Shown: positions 7,585-16,937, counted from the first letter of the stretch. The stretch is 64,000 nt of DNA from an uncultured Agathobaculum sp. (GCA_934504345.1 CAKSVR010000003.1:1-64000), one strand, 5' to 3'. Translations and numbers: made by a program. The notes: generated by a model not told the origin, from the sequence alone.

Positions 7585-9585
7585 TTGAAAAAGAGATTAC
7601 AAAGAATGCTGGCCCCCAACAGTGCGGCTTTTTTCGCGCTGTTTTTCCTGTTTGCGGCAGTGGGTGTGTATTTCTCCCGCTGGTATGGAGCACTGGGGCT
7701 TGCGGTATGCATCGTGCTCCGCATCATCACGCTGCACGCCGATGCGGCGAGGCGGCGGCAGGTGCAGGAGCTGATGAACAACATCGAGGTGGAGGGCGGC
7801 GCCATCCGTCCGGCGGTGACACGTTCGCCGCTGCCGACGGTCGTTGCGCTGGCTACCACGGGCGAGATCATGTGGGCGAATGACACATTTGCGGAGATCA
7901 GCGGTCGGGGGACCGGGATCAGCGGCGTTCGCATGAACGAGCTTGCACCGACGTTTGAAACGGGCTGGCTCATCAAGGGCCAGACCATGCTGCCCGGCGA
8001 GCTGCTCATCGGCAGACGGCAGTATCATGTGTTCGGCAGCATGGTGCAGAGCGGCGCCGGTCAGCTGATGATGCTGCATTTCATCGACTGCACCGAGTTC
8101 GTGCGCCTGCGCGATGCGGCGGAAACCACGCATCCGGCTATTGCTGTCATTGCGATCGACAACTACGAGGAGCTGGTAAAGAACACCACCGACTCGGAGA
8201 AATCCAGCATTCTGGCGGGCATCGACAAGCGCCTGTCCGCGTGGACGAAGGATTCGAGCGCAGTGCTGCGAAAGTACGATCGCGACAAGTATATCTTCAT
8301 CATCGAGAACGCCGAGCTGGACAAGCTGGTCGCGCGTAAGTTCTCTGTTTTGCAGGAAGTGCGCGAGATACAGAACCACGAGGGCGTTATCGCAACGCTG
8401 TCCATCGGCATCGGCCGGGACGGCGAAACGCTCGCGGAGAGCTACCAGTACGCCGGTCTGGCCATCGATATGGCGCTGTCGCGCGGCGGTGATCAGGCGG
8501 TTATCAAGAACCGCTTCAACTTCGCGTTCTACGGCGGCCTGAGTGAAGAGGTCGAGAAGCGCACCAAGGTCAAGAGCCGCGTTGTCGCCAATGCGCTCAG
8601 CCAGCTCATCCGCGATTCCTCTCAGGTGCTCGTCATGGGCCACAAGAACAGTGATATGGATGCCATCGGCGCGGCGGCGGGCATTATCTGCGCGGCGCGT
8701 GTCAAAGGAAGGCCGGCGCACATCGTCGTTGACCGGCAGCACACCATGGCGACCGAGCTGATCGAGCGGCTGGAAACCCAGTCCGAGTATAAGGGCGTGT
8801 TCATCAGCGCGGAAGATGCGATGATCATGTGTGATTTCAACACGCTGCTCATCGTTGTGGACGTAAACCGTCCCGGCTATGTGGAGAGCGCGGCGCTGCT
8901 CGAATCCATCAACAAGATCGCAGTCATCGACCACCACCGCCGTGCGGCGGATTATATCGAGAACGCAGTCGTATCGCTGCACGAGCCGTATGCCTCCTCG
9001 GCCTCCGAGCTGGTCAGCGAGCTGCTGCAATACCTCGTGCCGACCAGCGGCATCCTCACCTGTGAGGCCGAGGCCATGCTGGCGGGCATCTATCTGGATA
9101 CCAAGGGCTTTGCCACGCGCACCGGTGTCCGCACGTTCGAGGCGGCGGCGTACCTGCGCCGCGCGGGCGCGGAGTCGAGCGATGTCAAACGCCTGTTCCA
9201 GTCCAGCTTTGACCAGTATATGGAGCGCCAGAAGCTCATTTCGTCGGCGCGCAACTGCGGTCAGGGCGTGATCTTCGCCATCACCGCCGAGGAGGTTGAC
9301 CGCATCGCGGCGGCACAGGCGGCGGACGAGCTGCTGTCCATCATCGGCACGCACGCGAGTGTCGTTGCGTTCCGCAGCGGCAATGACATGGCGGTTTCCG
9401 CGCGTGCGGCGGGCCATGTCAACGTGCAGCTGCTCATGGAGCGGCTGGGCGGCGGCGGCAACCACTCCGCAGCGGGCGCACAGCTCAAGAACACCACCCC
9501 GGCCGAGGCGGACAAGCTGATAACCGAGGCCATCCGCGGCTACTTTGAGGATCAGAGCGCCGAGAAGAAAGCCGACGACAAATAA
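7585..9585 (+). CDS. gdpP: Cyclic-di-AMP phosphodiesterase GdpP
   Basis: Membrane-bound hydrolase of the second messenger c-di-AMP. 666 residues: two N-terminal membrane helices (about 12-50), a degenerate PAS-like region (about 75-165), a degenerate GGDEF domain (about 170-305), then DHH (from about 340) and DHHA1 domains. The DHH motifs are intact: 'GHKNSDMDAIG' near 351 and 'IDHHRR' near 448; 'GGGGNHSAAGA' near 622 closes the active site. TTG start with AAGGAGG seven bases upstream. It leads rplI and dnaB, the usual Firmicutes order. Confidence 0.95.
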   Translation: MKKRLQRMLAPNSAAFFALFFLFAAVGVYFSRWYGALGLAVCIVLRIITLHADAARRRQVQELMNNIEVEGGAIRPAVTRSPLPTVVALATTGEIMWANDTFAEISGRGTGISGVRMNELAPTFETGWLIKGQTMLPGELLIGRRQYHVFGSMVQSGAGQLMMLHFIDCTEFVRLRDAAETTHPAIAVIAIDNYEELVKNTTDSEKSSILAGIDKRLSAWTKDSSAVLRKYDRDKYIFIIENAELDKLVARKFSVLQEVREIQNHEGVIATLSIGIGRDGETLAESYQYAGLAIDMALSRGGDQAVIKNRFNFAFYGGLSEEVEKRTKVKSRVVANALSQLIRDSSQVLVMGHKNSDMDAIGAAAGIICAARVKGRPAHIVVDRQHTMATELIERLETQSEYKGVFISAEDAMIMCDFNTLLIVVDVNRPGYVESAALLESINKIAVIDHHRRAADYIENAVVSLHEPYASSASELVSELLQYLVPTSGILTCEAEAMLAGIYLDTKGFATRTGVRTFEAAAYLRRAGAESSDVKRLFQSSFDQYMERQKLISSARNCGQGVIFAITAEEVDRIAAAQAADELLSIIGTHASVVAFRSGNDMAVSARAAGHVNVQLLMERLGGGGNHSAAGAQLKNTTPAEADKLITEAIRGYFEDQSAEKKADDK

Positions 9586-9682
9586 GACCGAAACCGGCGA
9601 TTCGCCGCATTCGATACCGGCAATACCGCATGATCGAACAAGTGCGGTGCTGCCACAGCAAAACACAAAGGAGTAACGAACC

Positions 9683-10129
9683 ATGAAAGTAATTCTGACG
9701 GCAGATGTTAAGGGCAAGGGCAAGAAAGGCGAGCTGATCGAGGTCAGCGAGGGCTACGGCCGCAACTTCCTGATGCCGCGCGGTCTGGCTGAGCTGGCTA
9801 CCGCAGACAACCTGAATGTAAAGAAGGCGCAGGACGAGGCACACGCACGCAAGATCGCGCTCGAGCAGCAGGCAGCCCGCGAGGCGGCTGAAAAGCTCAA
9901 GGTAAGCCCGGTCAAGGTACCGGCCAAGGGCGGCACCGGCGGCCGTCTGTTCGGCGCTGTCACCTCCAAGGAGATCGCGGAGGAGCTCAACAAGCAGTAC
10001 GGCCTGAACGTGCCCAAGCAGAAGATCGTGCTCGAGGAGCCCATCAAGACCTTCGGCGTACACCGCGTAAAGGCAAAGCTGTATCAGGACATCGCGGGTG
10101 AGATTTTGGTGCAGGTAGTCGAGGCGTAA
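9683..10129 (+). CDS. rplI: 50S ribosomal protein L9
   Basis: 148 residues, full length. N-terminal rRNA-binding lobe 'GKKGELIEVSEGYGRNFLMP' region (14-33), connecting helix, and C-terminal domain with the 'GRLFGAVTSKEIAE' motif. AAAGGAG ribosome site before the ATG. The stop codon sits inside the first hairpin of a long hairpin chain (GGTGCAGGT at 10108-10116 pairs with ACCTGCACC at 10129-10137), which may end most transcripts here. Confidence 0.97.
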   Translation: MKVILTADVKGKGKKGELIEVSEGYGRNFLMPRGLAELATADNLNVKKAQDEAHARKIALEQQAAREAAEKLKVSPVKVPAKGGTGGRLFGAVTSKEIAEELNKQYGLNVPKQKIVLEEPIKTFGVHRVKAKLYQDIAGEILVQVVEA

Positions 10130-10425
10130 CCTGCACCTATAGGGGGTATCCAATACCCCCTATATACGCCGGTCGGTTCCGGAGAAACCGACCGGCGATA
10201 CCCCCGGACGCGCCCCAAGGGCGCTGAGTCGGGGTGTAAAAAGTCACGCGCATGTCGCGACTTTTTACGGACACGGCAATGTCGTGTCCTATTTCATGCC
10301 GTGCGTAAAACGCACGGTCGCCTGCGGGCGGGAACGTGATGCTCGGATTTCCGTTCGGAAATCCTGCATCAGCGGGTGCGCTTTGCAGGCAAAGCGGGAT
10401 TTGATGACGCAGGCTATGCCTGCGT
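10108..10425 (+). repeat. Chain of about ten consecutive short hairpins between rplI and dnaB
   Basis: Perfect or near-perfect stems, end to end: 10108-10137; 10138-10164 (TATAGGGGGTAT/ATACCCCCTATA); 10167-10197 (CGCCGGTCGGTT/AACCGACCGGCG); 10200-10236; 10236-10268 (GTAAAAAGTC/GACTTTTTAC); 10269-10289; 10299-10317 (CCGTGCGT-aaa-ACGCACGG); 10345-10364; 10379-10396; 10407-10425 (ACGCAGGC-tat-GCCTGCGT). Loops are mostly 2-7 bases. No ORF. The stems differ in sequence, so this is not a tandem repeat in the usual sense; its style resembles the hairpins within R elements. Confidence 0.75.
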
Positions 10426-10438
10426 TGTCGTTTTTCCG

Positions 10439-10480
10439 TTCCTCATTCTCAATTCTTCATTTTCCATTTTCAATTTTGTA
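10439..10480 (+). repeat. Degenerate 7-bp tandem repeat H1
   Basis: Heptads CCTCATT, CTCAATT, CTTCATT, TTCCATT, TTCAATT directly before the dnaB ribosome site. They share the CT-(C/T)-(A/C)-A-(C/T)-T pattern with tracts near 45.9, 47.8 and 59.7 kb. Confidence 0.65.
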
Positions 10481-10498
10481 GCGGAAGGAGGTAAGTAA

Positions 10499-11866
10499 GT
10501 GCCCGACGAACTTTTAATGCGGCAGGTGCCGCAGGATCTGACAGCCGAGCAGTCGCTTCTGGGTGCGATGCTGGTCGATCCGAACTGCATTCCCGAGGTC
10601 ATCGAACAGGTGCGCGCCGATGACTTTTATGCGGAGGAGAACAAGCGCATCTTCGAAACCATCTACTCGATGTTCAACGGTGCACAGCGCATCGACCCGG
10701 TAACGGTGCTCGATATGCTCACGCGCATGGGCTACTACGACGAAGCGGGCGGCCGCGCGTATCTCTTTCAGCTGATGGAGGTCACGCCGGGCGCACGAAA
10801 CGTGAACGAATACGTCCGCATCGTGCGCGACAAGAGCCTGCTGCGCCAGCTGGCCGATGCGGGCAGCGAGATCCAGCAGAACGCGCTCGAGGCGCACGGC
10901 GAAGCCTCCGGCATTGCCGAGCTGGCCGAGCAGCGCATTTACAGCATCCGGCAGGGACGAGAGATAAAGGGTCTGTCACGGCTTTCCGAGGTCATTGCCG
11001 ACCTGTACACCGAGCTGGACGAACGCGCCCGATCGGACAGCGATATTCCGGGTATGTCCACCGGTTTCCATGCGCTGGACACCGCGCTGACCGGCCTGAA
11101 CAAGTCCGACCTTATCCTCATCGCGGCGCGACCCGGCATGGGCAAGACGGCGTTCGCGCTCAATGTGGCGCTCAATGCCGCCAAGGCCAGCGTAAAAGAC
11201 AAGGAGCGCGGCGATAAAAAGGGCACCGGCGTATGCGTGTTCCAGCTCGAGATGGGCAAGGAACAGCTTGCAAGCCGTTTTCTGTCCAGTCAGGCGCTCA
11301 TCGAGTCGCAGAAGCTCAAGACCGGCAATCTGGACGAGGACGACTGGGTGAAGATCGCCCGGGCTTCCGGCGTTCTGGCGGGCCTGAACATCTATGTAGA
11401 CGATAATCCGGCCATCACCGTTGCGGAGATCAAGGCGAAATGCCGCCGTCTGGGTGACGAGCTCGGCCTTATCGTTATCGACTATTTGCAGCTGATGCAC
11501 GTCGGCGGCCGCCATATGGACAACCGTGTGCAGGAGGTCGCGGAGATCTCGCGTTCGCTCAAGATCATGGCGAAGGAGCTCAATGTTCCGGTCGTGTGTC
11601 TGTCGCAGCTGTCGCGTGCCTCTGAGCAGCGCTCGGATAAGCGCCCGATGCTGTCCGACCTGCGAGAATCCGGCGCCATCGAGCAGGATGCCGACATCGT
11701 TATGTTCATCTACCGCGACGATTACTACGATGACGAGAGCGAGAACAAAAATATCGCAGAAATTATCATCGCGAAGAACCGTCACGGCGCGACCGGCACC
11801 ATTGAGCTGCAATGGGTCGGTCAGTATACCACGTTCTCCAATCCGGACCGCATCCACGAGGAGTAA
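10499..11866 (+). CDS. dnaB: Replicative DNA helicase DnaB
   Basis: Hexameric ATP-dependent 5'-3' helicase of the replication fork. 455 residues: N-terminal DnaB-N domain (about 8-110) and RecA-like C-terminal domain with Walker A 'ARPGMGKTAFAL' near 205-216, Walker B 'LIVIDYLQL' near 322-330 and the 'LSQLSRASEQR' helicase motif. GTG start with AAGGAGG seven bases upstream. No intein. The tilS gene starts 4 bases after the stop, so the two are co-transcribed. Confidence 0.97.
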   Translation: MPDELLMRQVPQDLTAEQSLLGAMLVDPNCIPEVIEQVRADDFYAEENKRIFETIYSMFNGAQRIDPVTVLDMLTRMGYYDEAGGRAYLFQLMEVTPGARNVNEYVRIVRDKSLLRQLADAGSEIQQNALEAHGEASGIAELAEQRIYSIRQGREIKGLSRLSEVIADLYTELDERARSDSDIPGMSTGFHALDTALTGLNKSDLILIAARPGMGKTAFALNVALNAAKASVKDKERGDKKGTGVCVFQLEMGKEQLASRFLSSQALIESQKLKTGNLDEDDWVKIARASGVLAGLNIYVDDNPAITVAEIKAKCRRLGDELGLIVIDYLQLMHVGGRHMDNRVQEVAEISRSLKIMAKELNVPVVCLSQLSRASEQRSDKRPMLSDLRESGAIEQDADIVMFIYRDDYYDDESENKNIAEIIIAKNRHGATGTIELQWVGQYTTFSNPDRIHEE

Positions 11867-11869
11867 GCC

Positions 11870-13222
11870 ATGCTGGATACGGTAAAACGGACGATTTCCG
11901 ACTATAAAATGCTCGAAACGGGCGAAAACGTGCTCGCTGCGCTGTCCGGCGGCGCGGATTCGGTCGCGCTGCTGCTGAGTCTGCGTGCGCTGGGATATGC
12001 GGTGCGGGCGTTCCACTTAAACCACTGTCTGCGCGGCGCGGAGTCCGACCGGGACGAGGCGTTCTGCCGCGCCCTGTGCGGCAAGCTCGGCGTAGCGCTG
12101 ACGGTCGAGCGGGTGGACGTAGCTGCGGCGGCGGGCGATTCCGCCGTGGAGGAAACCGCGCGGCGCATCCGCTATGCGCGGCTCGAAGCAGCGGCCCATG
12201 GCGATAAAGTGGCGGTGGCGCACAACGCGGACGATAATCTGGAAACCATGCTGTTCCACCTGACGCGCGGCACAGGTGCGAGAGGTCTTGCGGGCATCCC
12301 GCCGGTGCGCGGGCGCATCATCCGGCCGCTCATCGCGGTCGAGCGCAGTGAGATCGAAGCCTTTCTGCACGAGCGCGGACAGGATTTCGTCACGGACAGC
12401 ACGAACGCGGACACCGCCTACACGCGCAACCGCATCCGCCGCGAGGTCGTGCCCGTGCTGCGGGCGCTCAACCCGAATGCGGCGCAGGCGGCATCGCGGC
12501 TGAGCCGTCAGCTCCGGCAGGACGAGGATTGCCTGCAAGGTTATGCACAGGCCTGTGCAAAACTTTGTGCAGCGGAGGACGGCGCATGGCGCATCGCGCC
12601 CTTGCAGGAGGCCGAACCGGCCGTCCGCACCCGCGCACTGCGTATCCTGCTCGAAAATGCGCGGATGCCGCTGAAGGATGTGACCGCAAAGCACTTTGCG
12701 GCGCTCGAACACCTGCTGGAGAGCGATTTGCCCTCCGCGGAGGCGGATTTGCCGAACGGGTACGCCGCACGGCGCGAATATGACCGTCTGCGCCTTGTAA
12801 AACGGGCGGAAATCGCGCCGGACAGGCCGGAGATACCGCTCACCGTGCCGTTTGCAGGGAGTATCTGGCAGGGGACGGTCGAGGTGTCCGTAAAGAAATC
12901 GGAAAAATCCGAAGTTTTTTACAAAACATTCAATACTTTTTCTCTGGATTGTGGTACAATAGATTTTGAATCGCTGTGTGTTCGCACGCGGCGCACCGGA
13001 GATACGCTGCGGCTGACCGAAAACGGCGGCAGCAGAACGCTGAAAAAGCTGATGATCGACCGAAAGATTCCGCGTTATATGCGGGATGCGCTGGCCGTTA
13101 TCGCGGATAAGAACGGCGTGATCGCGGTGCAGGATATTGGTGCGGATCGCAGCCGCACAGCCAAAAATAACGAAGAAACACTGCAGATTACAGTAAAGGG
13201 GTTATCGAAAAATGGCTTATAA
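11870..13222 (+). CDS. tilS: tRNA(Ile)-lysidine synthase TilS
   Basis: Converts C34 of tRNA-Ile(CAU) to lysidine. 450 residues: PP-loop ATPase 'SGGADSVALLL' near 26-36, 'NHCLRGAESDRDE' and 'HNADDNLETML' motifs of the N-terminal N-type ATPase domain, then the TilS substrate-binding and C-terminal domains ('VRTRRTGDTL', 'KKLMIDRKIPRYMRD'). The 3' 300 bases are noticeably more A+T-rich than the start. Overlaps hpt by 11 bp; dnaB, tilS, hpt and ftsH form one operon. Confidence 0.95.
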   Translation: MLDTVKRTISDYKMLETGENVLAALSGGADSVALLLSLRALGYAVRAFHLNHCLRGAESDRDEAFCRALCGKLGVALTVERVDVAAAAGDSAVEETARRIRYARLEAAAHGDKVAVAHNADDNLETMLFHLTRGTGARGLAGIPPVRGRIIRPLIAVERSEIEAFLHERGQDFVTDSTNADTAYTRNRIRREVVPVLRALNPNAAQAASRLSRQLRQDEDCLQGYAQACAKLCAAEDGAWRIAPLQEAEPAVRTRALRILLENARMPLKDVTAKHFAALEHLLESDLPSAEADLPNGYAARREYDRLRLVKRAEIAPDRPEIPLTVPFAGSIWQGTVEVSVKKSEKSEVFYKTFNTFSLDCGTIDFESLCVRTRRTGDTLRLTENGGSRTLKKLMIDRKIPRYMRDALAVIADKNGVIAVQDIGADRSRTAKNNEETLQITVKGLSKNGL

Positions 13223-13766
13223 TATGCGAGATGACATCAAGGAAGTTTACTTTACCGAGGAGCAGCTTCAGGAAAAGGTAGCCGAGCTGGGCGCCCGCAT
13301 TACCGAGGACTACCGCGACAAGAACCCGCTGATCGTCAGCGTGCTCAAGGGCTCCTATGTGTTCATGGCCGACCTGACCCGCGCCATCGATACGCCGTGC
13401 AACGTGGATTTCATGGTCGTATCCAGCTACGGCAAGGGCACCAAGACCTCCGGCGAGGTGCAGATCATCAAGGACATCGCGCAGCCGATCGACGGCCGCG
13501 ACCTGCTGATCGTCGAGGATATTCTGGATTCCGGCGTAACGCTGCACTATCTCATGCAGATCCTGGCAGCACGCGGCGCAAATTCCATCCGCCTGTGTAC
13601 GCTGCTCTCCAAGCCGGAGCGCCGCAAGATCCAGGTCGATGTGGATTACCTCGGCTTTGAGATCCCGGACGAGTTCGTGGTCGGCTACGGCCTCGATTAC
13701 GCCGAAAAGTATCGCAATCTCCCGTACATCGGCGTGCTCAAGCCGTATGTTTACGGCGGGGAATAA
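13212..13766 (+). CDS. hpt: Hypoxanthine phosphoribosyltransferase
   Basis: Purine salvage: hypoxanthine (and guanine) plus PRPP to IMP (GMP). 184 residues, full length. PRPP loop 'LLIVEDILDSGVTLHYL' near 97-113 with the paired acidic residues, 'VLKGSYVFMADL' loop near 44-55 and the 'DYAEKYRNLPYIGVL' C-terminal signature. Starts inside the tilS 3' end, a common tilS-hpt-ftsH arrangement in Firmicutes. Confidence 0.95.
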   Translation: MAYNMRDDIKEVYFTEEQLQEKVAELGARITEDYRDKNPLIVSVLKGSYVFMADLTRAIDTPCNVDFMVVSSYGKGTKTSGEVQIIKDIAQPIDGRDLLIVEDILDSGVTLHYLMQILAARGANSIRLCTLLSKPERRKIQVDVDYLGFEIPDEFVVGYGLDYAEKYRNLPYIGVLKPYVYGGE

Positions 13767-13795
13767 TCACGCACAGGAAGAGGTGTTAACCCGAT

Positions 13796-15742
13796 TTGAA
13801 AAGTAAAATGAAAGGCTTCGGCCTTTACCTTCTCATACTGATCTGCCTGCTGGCGGGCGTCAGTTATGTAGTCAGCCAGACGCAGCAGACCGATTCGCTG
13901 TCGTACGATCAGGTATACAACTACTTTATCGACGGCGATGTCGATCAGTACAATGTGGACGGCACCACGCTGACCATGCACCTGAAAAACGAGAACCGGA
14001 CGTTCACCTATGAGCTGGGCGACTACGTCAATGTGTTCTACAACGACCTGTACGCGACCATTCAGCAGCAGATGCAGGACGGCACGCTCACCAAGGTCGA
14101 TTACCGCACGACCACGGTGCCGTGGTGGGCACAGTTCCTGCCGTACCTCATCCTCATCGTGCTGCTCGGTGCATTCTGGTACTTTATGATGAACAAGCAG
14201 TCCGGCGGCGGCGCGGGCCCGATGCAGTTCGGCAAGGCGCGCGCAAAGCTGGCGCAGGATGACAAGCGCAAGGTCACGTTCAACGATGTGGCAGGCGCGG
14301 ACGAGGAAAAGGCCGAGCTTCAGGAAATCGTCGAGTTCCTCAAGAACCCGCAGAAGTTCGTGCAGATCGGCGCACGCATCCCCAAGGGTGTGCTGCTGGT
14401 CGGCCCTCCGGGCACCGGCAAAACGCTGATCGCACGTGCAGTTGCGGGCGAGGCCGGTGTGCCGTTCCTGTCCATCTCCGGTTCGGACTTCGTTGAGCTG
14501 TATGTCGGTGTCGGCGCATCGCGTGTACGCGACCTGTTCGAGCAGGCCAAGAAGAACGCGCCGGCTATCGTGTTCATCGATGAGATCGATGCGGTAGGCC
14601 GTCAGCGCGGCGCTGGTCTCGGCGGCGGTCACGACGAGCGCGAGCAGACCCTGAACCAGCTGCTCGTTGAAATGGACGGCTTCGGTGCGAATGAGGGCGT
14701 TATCGTCATCGCCGCGACCAACCGCAAGGATATTCTGGATAACGCACTGCTCCGTCCGGGCCGCTTCGACCGTCAGGTCTATGTCGGCGCACCGGATGTC
14801 AAGGGTCGTGAGGCGGTCCTCAAGGTACACGCCCGCAACAAGCAGTTCGACCCGGATGTCAAGTTCTCCGAGATCGCTAAGACAACAGCCGGTTTCACCG
14901 GTGCAGACCTCGAAAACCTGCTCAATGAGGCAGCGCTGCTTGCGGCTCGCCGCAACAAAAAGTTGATCTCTCAGGAAGAGATCGAGGAATCGCTGCTCAA
15001 GGTCGTTATGGGCGTGGAGAAGAAGAGCCACATCATCAACGAGCACGACAAGCGCCTGACCGCGTACCACGAGGCCGGTCACGCCATCTGCTTCCACGTT
15101 TTGCCCACGCAGGATCCGGTACACCATGTTACCATCATCCCGCGCTCGTCCGGTGCGGGCGGCTTCACCATGCCGCTGCCGGAGGAGGATCAGGCGTACC
15201 GCACCAAGAAGTATATGGAGGAGTACATCATCGTTTGTCTGGGCGGCCGCGTGGCCGAGCAGCTGACGATGGAGGACATCTCCACCGGTGCATACGGCGA
15301 CATCAAGCAGGCGACCCAGATGGCACGCGCCATGGTAACCAGCTACGGCATGAGCGAGCGCATCGGCCCGATCGACTACGGTTCGGATAACGGCGAGGTG
15401 TTCCTCGGCCGCGATCTGGCAGCCGGCAAGGGCTATTCCGAGGTCAAGGCGGCGGAGATCGACGACGAGATCCACCGCATTATCGAGCACGCATATCACG
15501 CCTGTGAAAAGCTGCTGAGCGAGCACATGGACGAGATGAAGCGCGTTGCCGAGTACCTCATCCGCAACGAAACGATGGACGGAGAAACCTTTATCAAGGT
15601 CTACAACGGCGACATCGTACCGGATAAGGTGGTCGGCGAGGATCTGATGACCGAGTTGAAGCAGGAGCTTCACGCCAAGGTCGAGCAGCAGGAGAACGCC
15701 GCAGAGGCGGAGCCCGCTGCATCCGAGCAGACCGAAAAGTAA
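13796..15742 (+). CDS. ftsH: ATP-dependent membrane zinc protease FtsH
   Basis: 648 residues. Membrane helix 1 near 8-25, extracytoplasmic domain, helix 2 near 105-125, AAA module with Walker A 'GPPGTGKT' (about 202-209), Walker B 'FIDEIDAVGRQR' (about 259-270), second region of homology 'ATNRKDILDNALLRPGRFDR' (about 307-326), and the zinc site 'HEAGH' (about 424-428). TTG start at 13796; an ATG four codons later (13808) is an alternative because the GAGG-like site is distant from both. Degrades misassembled membrane proteins and regulatory substrates. Confidence 0.95.
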   Translation: MKSKMKGFGLYLLILICLLAGVSYVVSQTQQTDSLSYDQVYNYFIDGDVDQYNVDGTTLTMHLKNENRTFTYELGDYVNVFYNDLYATIQQQMQDGTLTKVDYRTTTVPWWAQFLPYLILIVLLGAFWYFMMNKQSGGGAGPMQFGKARAKLAQDDKRKVTFNDVAGADEEKAELQEIVEFLKNPQKFVQIGARIPKGVLLVGPPGTGKTLIARAVAGEAGVPFLSISGSDFVELYVGVGASRVRDLFEQAKKNAPAIVFIDEIDAVGRQRGAGLGGGHDEREQTLNQLLVEMDGFGANEGVIVIAATNRKDILDNALLRPGRFDRQVYVGAPDVKGREAVLKVHARNKQFDPDVKFSEIAKTTAGFTGADLENLLNEAALLAARRNKKLISQEEIEESLLKVVMGVEKKSHIINEHDKRLTAYHEAGHAICFHVLPTQDPVHHVTIIPRSSGAGGFTMPLPEEDQAYRTKKYMEEYIIVCLGGRVAEQLTMEDISTGAYGDIKQATQMARAMVTSYGMSERIGPIDYGSDNGEVFLGRDLAAGKGYSEVKAAEIDDEIHRIIEHAYHACEKLLSEHMDEMKRVAEYLIRNETMDGETFIKVYNGDIVPDKVVGEDLMTELKQELHAKVEQQENAAEAEPAASEQTEK

Positions 15743-15747
15743 AAACC

Positions 15748-15780
15748 AACAAAACCTCACAGAAAATTCTGTGAGGTTTT
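15748..15780 (+). terminator. Terminator after ftsH
   Basis: AAAACCTCACAGAA paired with TTCTGTGAGGTTTT, closing the dnaB-tilS-hpt-ftsH operon. Confidence 0.9.
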
Positions 15781-15805
15781 GCTTTGCTTGAAATGTTAAA
15801 TACTC

Positions 15806-15857
15806 TTGACATTTTACAGCCTGCCTGTTATCTTAAAGATGTAAAGAGTGTTTTACA
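15806..15857 (+). promoter_or_regulatory. Promoter with palindromic operator for the membrane-protein/XRE operon
   Basis: TTGACA (15806-15811), 17-base spacer, TATCTT (15829-15834). A perfect inverted repeat, ATGTAAA-6-TTTACAT (15838-15857), starts just after the -10 where a repressor would block the polymerase. A third TTTACA half-site overlaps the -35 (about 15813-15818). The XRE protein encoded at the end of this operon is the obvious candidate to bind here (inference). Confidence 0.65.
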
Positions 15858-15882
15858 TTTTGTAAGGTGGGAGGAATGGAGT

Positions 15883-16350
15883 ATGAAGTGGGAATTGTAC
15901 ACAGAAGCCGAGAAAATGCAGGTATTGTGGGTCTGTATCGGCCTGCCGATGCTGTCGCTGGCGGCGTGGCTGGTCAGAGGATGGCTTGATGCAGGCCGAT
16001 CGAAAAAAGCACGCAGAGCGGCAAAGGCACTCGGTTATAAGACGGACGAAATGGAGCACGCCATCATCACACAGGCGCAGGCTATTGCGTACCGTGTGAC
16101 ACAGACCGGGCTTCTGGCCTGTGTATATCTGCGGCTGCTCGTGTGGGGGCAGCCGGCGGCGGAGCTGTGCATCCTGCTGGTGGTTTCTTCGATGACGGAG
16201 GTGGTCATCATGCTCGTGCAGACTTTCCGCAAAACACGGGATGACGAGGAGCATCCGCCGCGGCTGGCGTTCCTTACTGCAAAGCTGGTACTCTGCGCGG
16301 TGCTGATCGGGTTGGTGATCGGAATAACGATTATGGCGCAAAACTGGTAG
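15883..16350 (+). CDS. Small membrane protein 1 of three paralogues
   Basis: 155 residues, four predicted membrane helices (about 15-33, 70-88, 92-115, 128-150) and a charged cytoplasmic loop after helix 1. Paralogue-specific signature 'TDEMEHAI....AIAYRV' near 50-70 is shared with the next two genes ('IDEMEHAV..RLIGYRV', 'QDEMQNTI..AVIAYRV'). I do not recognise a named function; it resembles small DUF membrane proteins that accompany short XRE regulators in clostridia. GGAGG lies 8 bases before the ATG. First gene behind an operator-bearing promoter. Confidence 0.75.
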   Translation: MKWELYTEAEKMQVLWVCIGLPMLSLAAWLVRGWLDAGRSKKARRAAKALGYKTDEMEHAIITQAQAIAYRVTQTGLLACVYLRLLVWGQPAAELCILLVVSSMTEVVIMLVQTFRKTRDDEEHPPRLAFLTAKLVLCAVLIGLVIGITIMAQNW

Positions 16351-16362
16351 GGAGGTGCGCTT

Positions 16363-16791
16363 ATGAGCTGGGATATGTACGATATGACGCAGAAAGTGCA
16401 GACAATTATAGTTGCAATCCTGCTGCCGCTGGCAGTATTGGCGGCAAGCCTTTGGCATGACTGGGTGGAAGAGGGAAAATCGCCTCGTGCCCGCAAAATT
16501 ATGAAAGACTGGGAATGGAACATCGACGAAATGGAGCACGCTGTTAATGTGAAAGGCCGGTTGATTGGCTACCGTGTGCTTCAGGCTGGCGTTATCATTT
16601 ACCTTTATGTAAACCGTCTGGTGCGTGACTATATCGCGATTGAACTCTGTATCTTCGCAGTGGTATCTGTCACGGCGGAGGTGTTGTTCATTGTCATCAA
16701 GACCATTCGCAATGCGGCAGGTGATGAGGACAAGGCAACGATGTGGAAGCAACTGGGACACAGTGTATTTAAGGCAACACCGCACAATTAA
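16363..16791 (+). pseudogene. Small membrane protein 2, C-terminus replaced by a MITE insertion
   Basis: 142 residues as it stands. Helices 1-3 and the 'DEMEHAV' motif match its neighbours, but the last six codons (KATPHN) and the stop come from the terminal repeat of the palindromic element at 16769-16937. Beyond that element the same frame resumes (16936-16983) and encodes NNLMYLWIMVKVFWI before a TGA that overlaps the next ribosome site. Removing the element with one TTAA copy restores ...HSVF-NNLMYLW... in frame, giving 151 residues, between its paralogues (155 and 150). The missing part is the fourth membrane helix. The product may still be made but is truncated. Confidence 0.8.
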
Positions 16792-16937
16792 AGCTGCGGC
16801 GCTTTGCGGAAATTTTGTGTCCTGACTTTGTTGCAGTTTCACGGTAATACATCAAGTATTACCGCAAAACTGCGCCTCGTCAGTACGCAAAATTTGCTCG
16901 CAAATCGCTCTTGTTCAATTATGCGGTATTGCCTTAA
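16769..16937. mobile_element. MITE-like palindromic element, copy A
   Basis: 169 bp with TTAA at both ends and terminal inverted repeats of about 24 bp (TTAAGGCAACACCGCACAAT at left; right end complementary with a few changes). The whole element folds on itself around GGTAATAC-atcaa-GTATTACC (16843-16863). No ORF. A longer relative in opposite orientation lies at 53146-53382. Probably mobilised in trans by a transposase encoded elsewhere. Confidence 0.85.

Noticed and set aside
7597..9723. 708-codon minus-strand open frame
   Set aside because: Shadow of gdpP; low-complexity Arg/His/Asp-rich translation.
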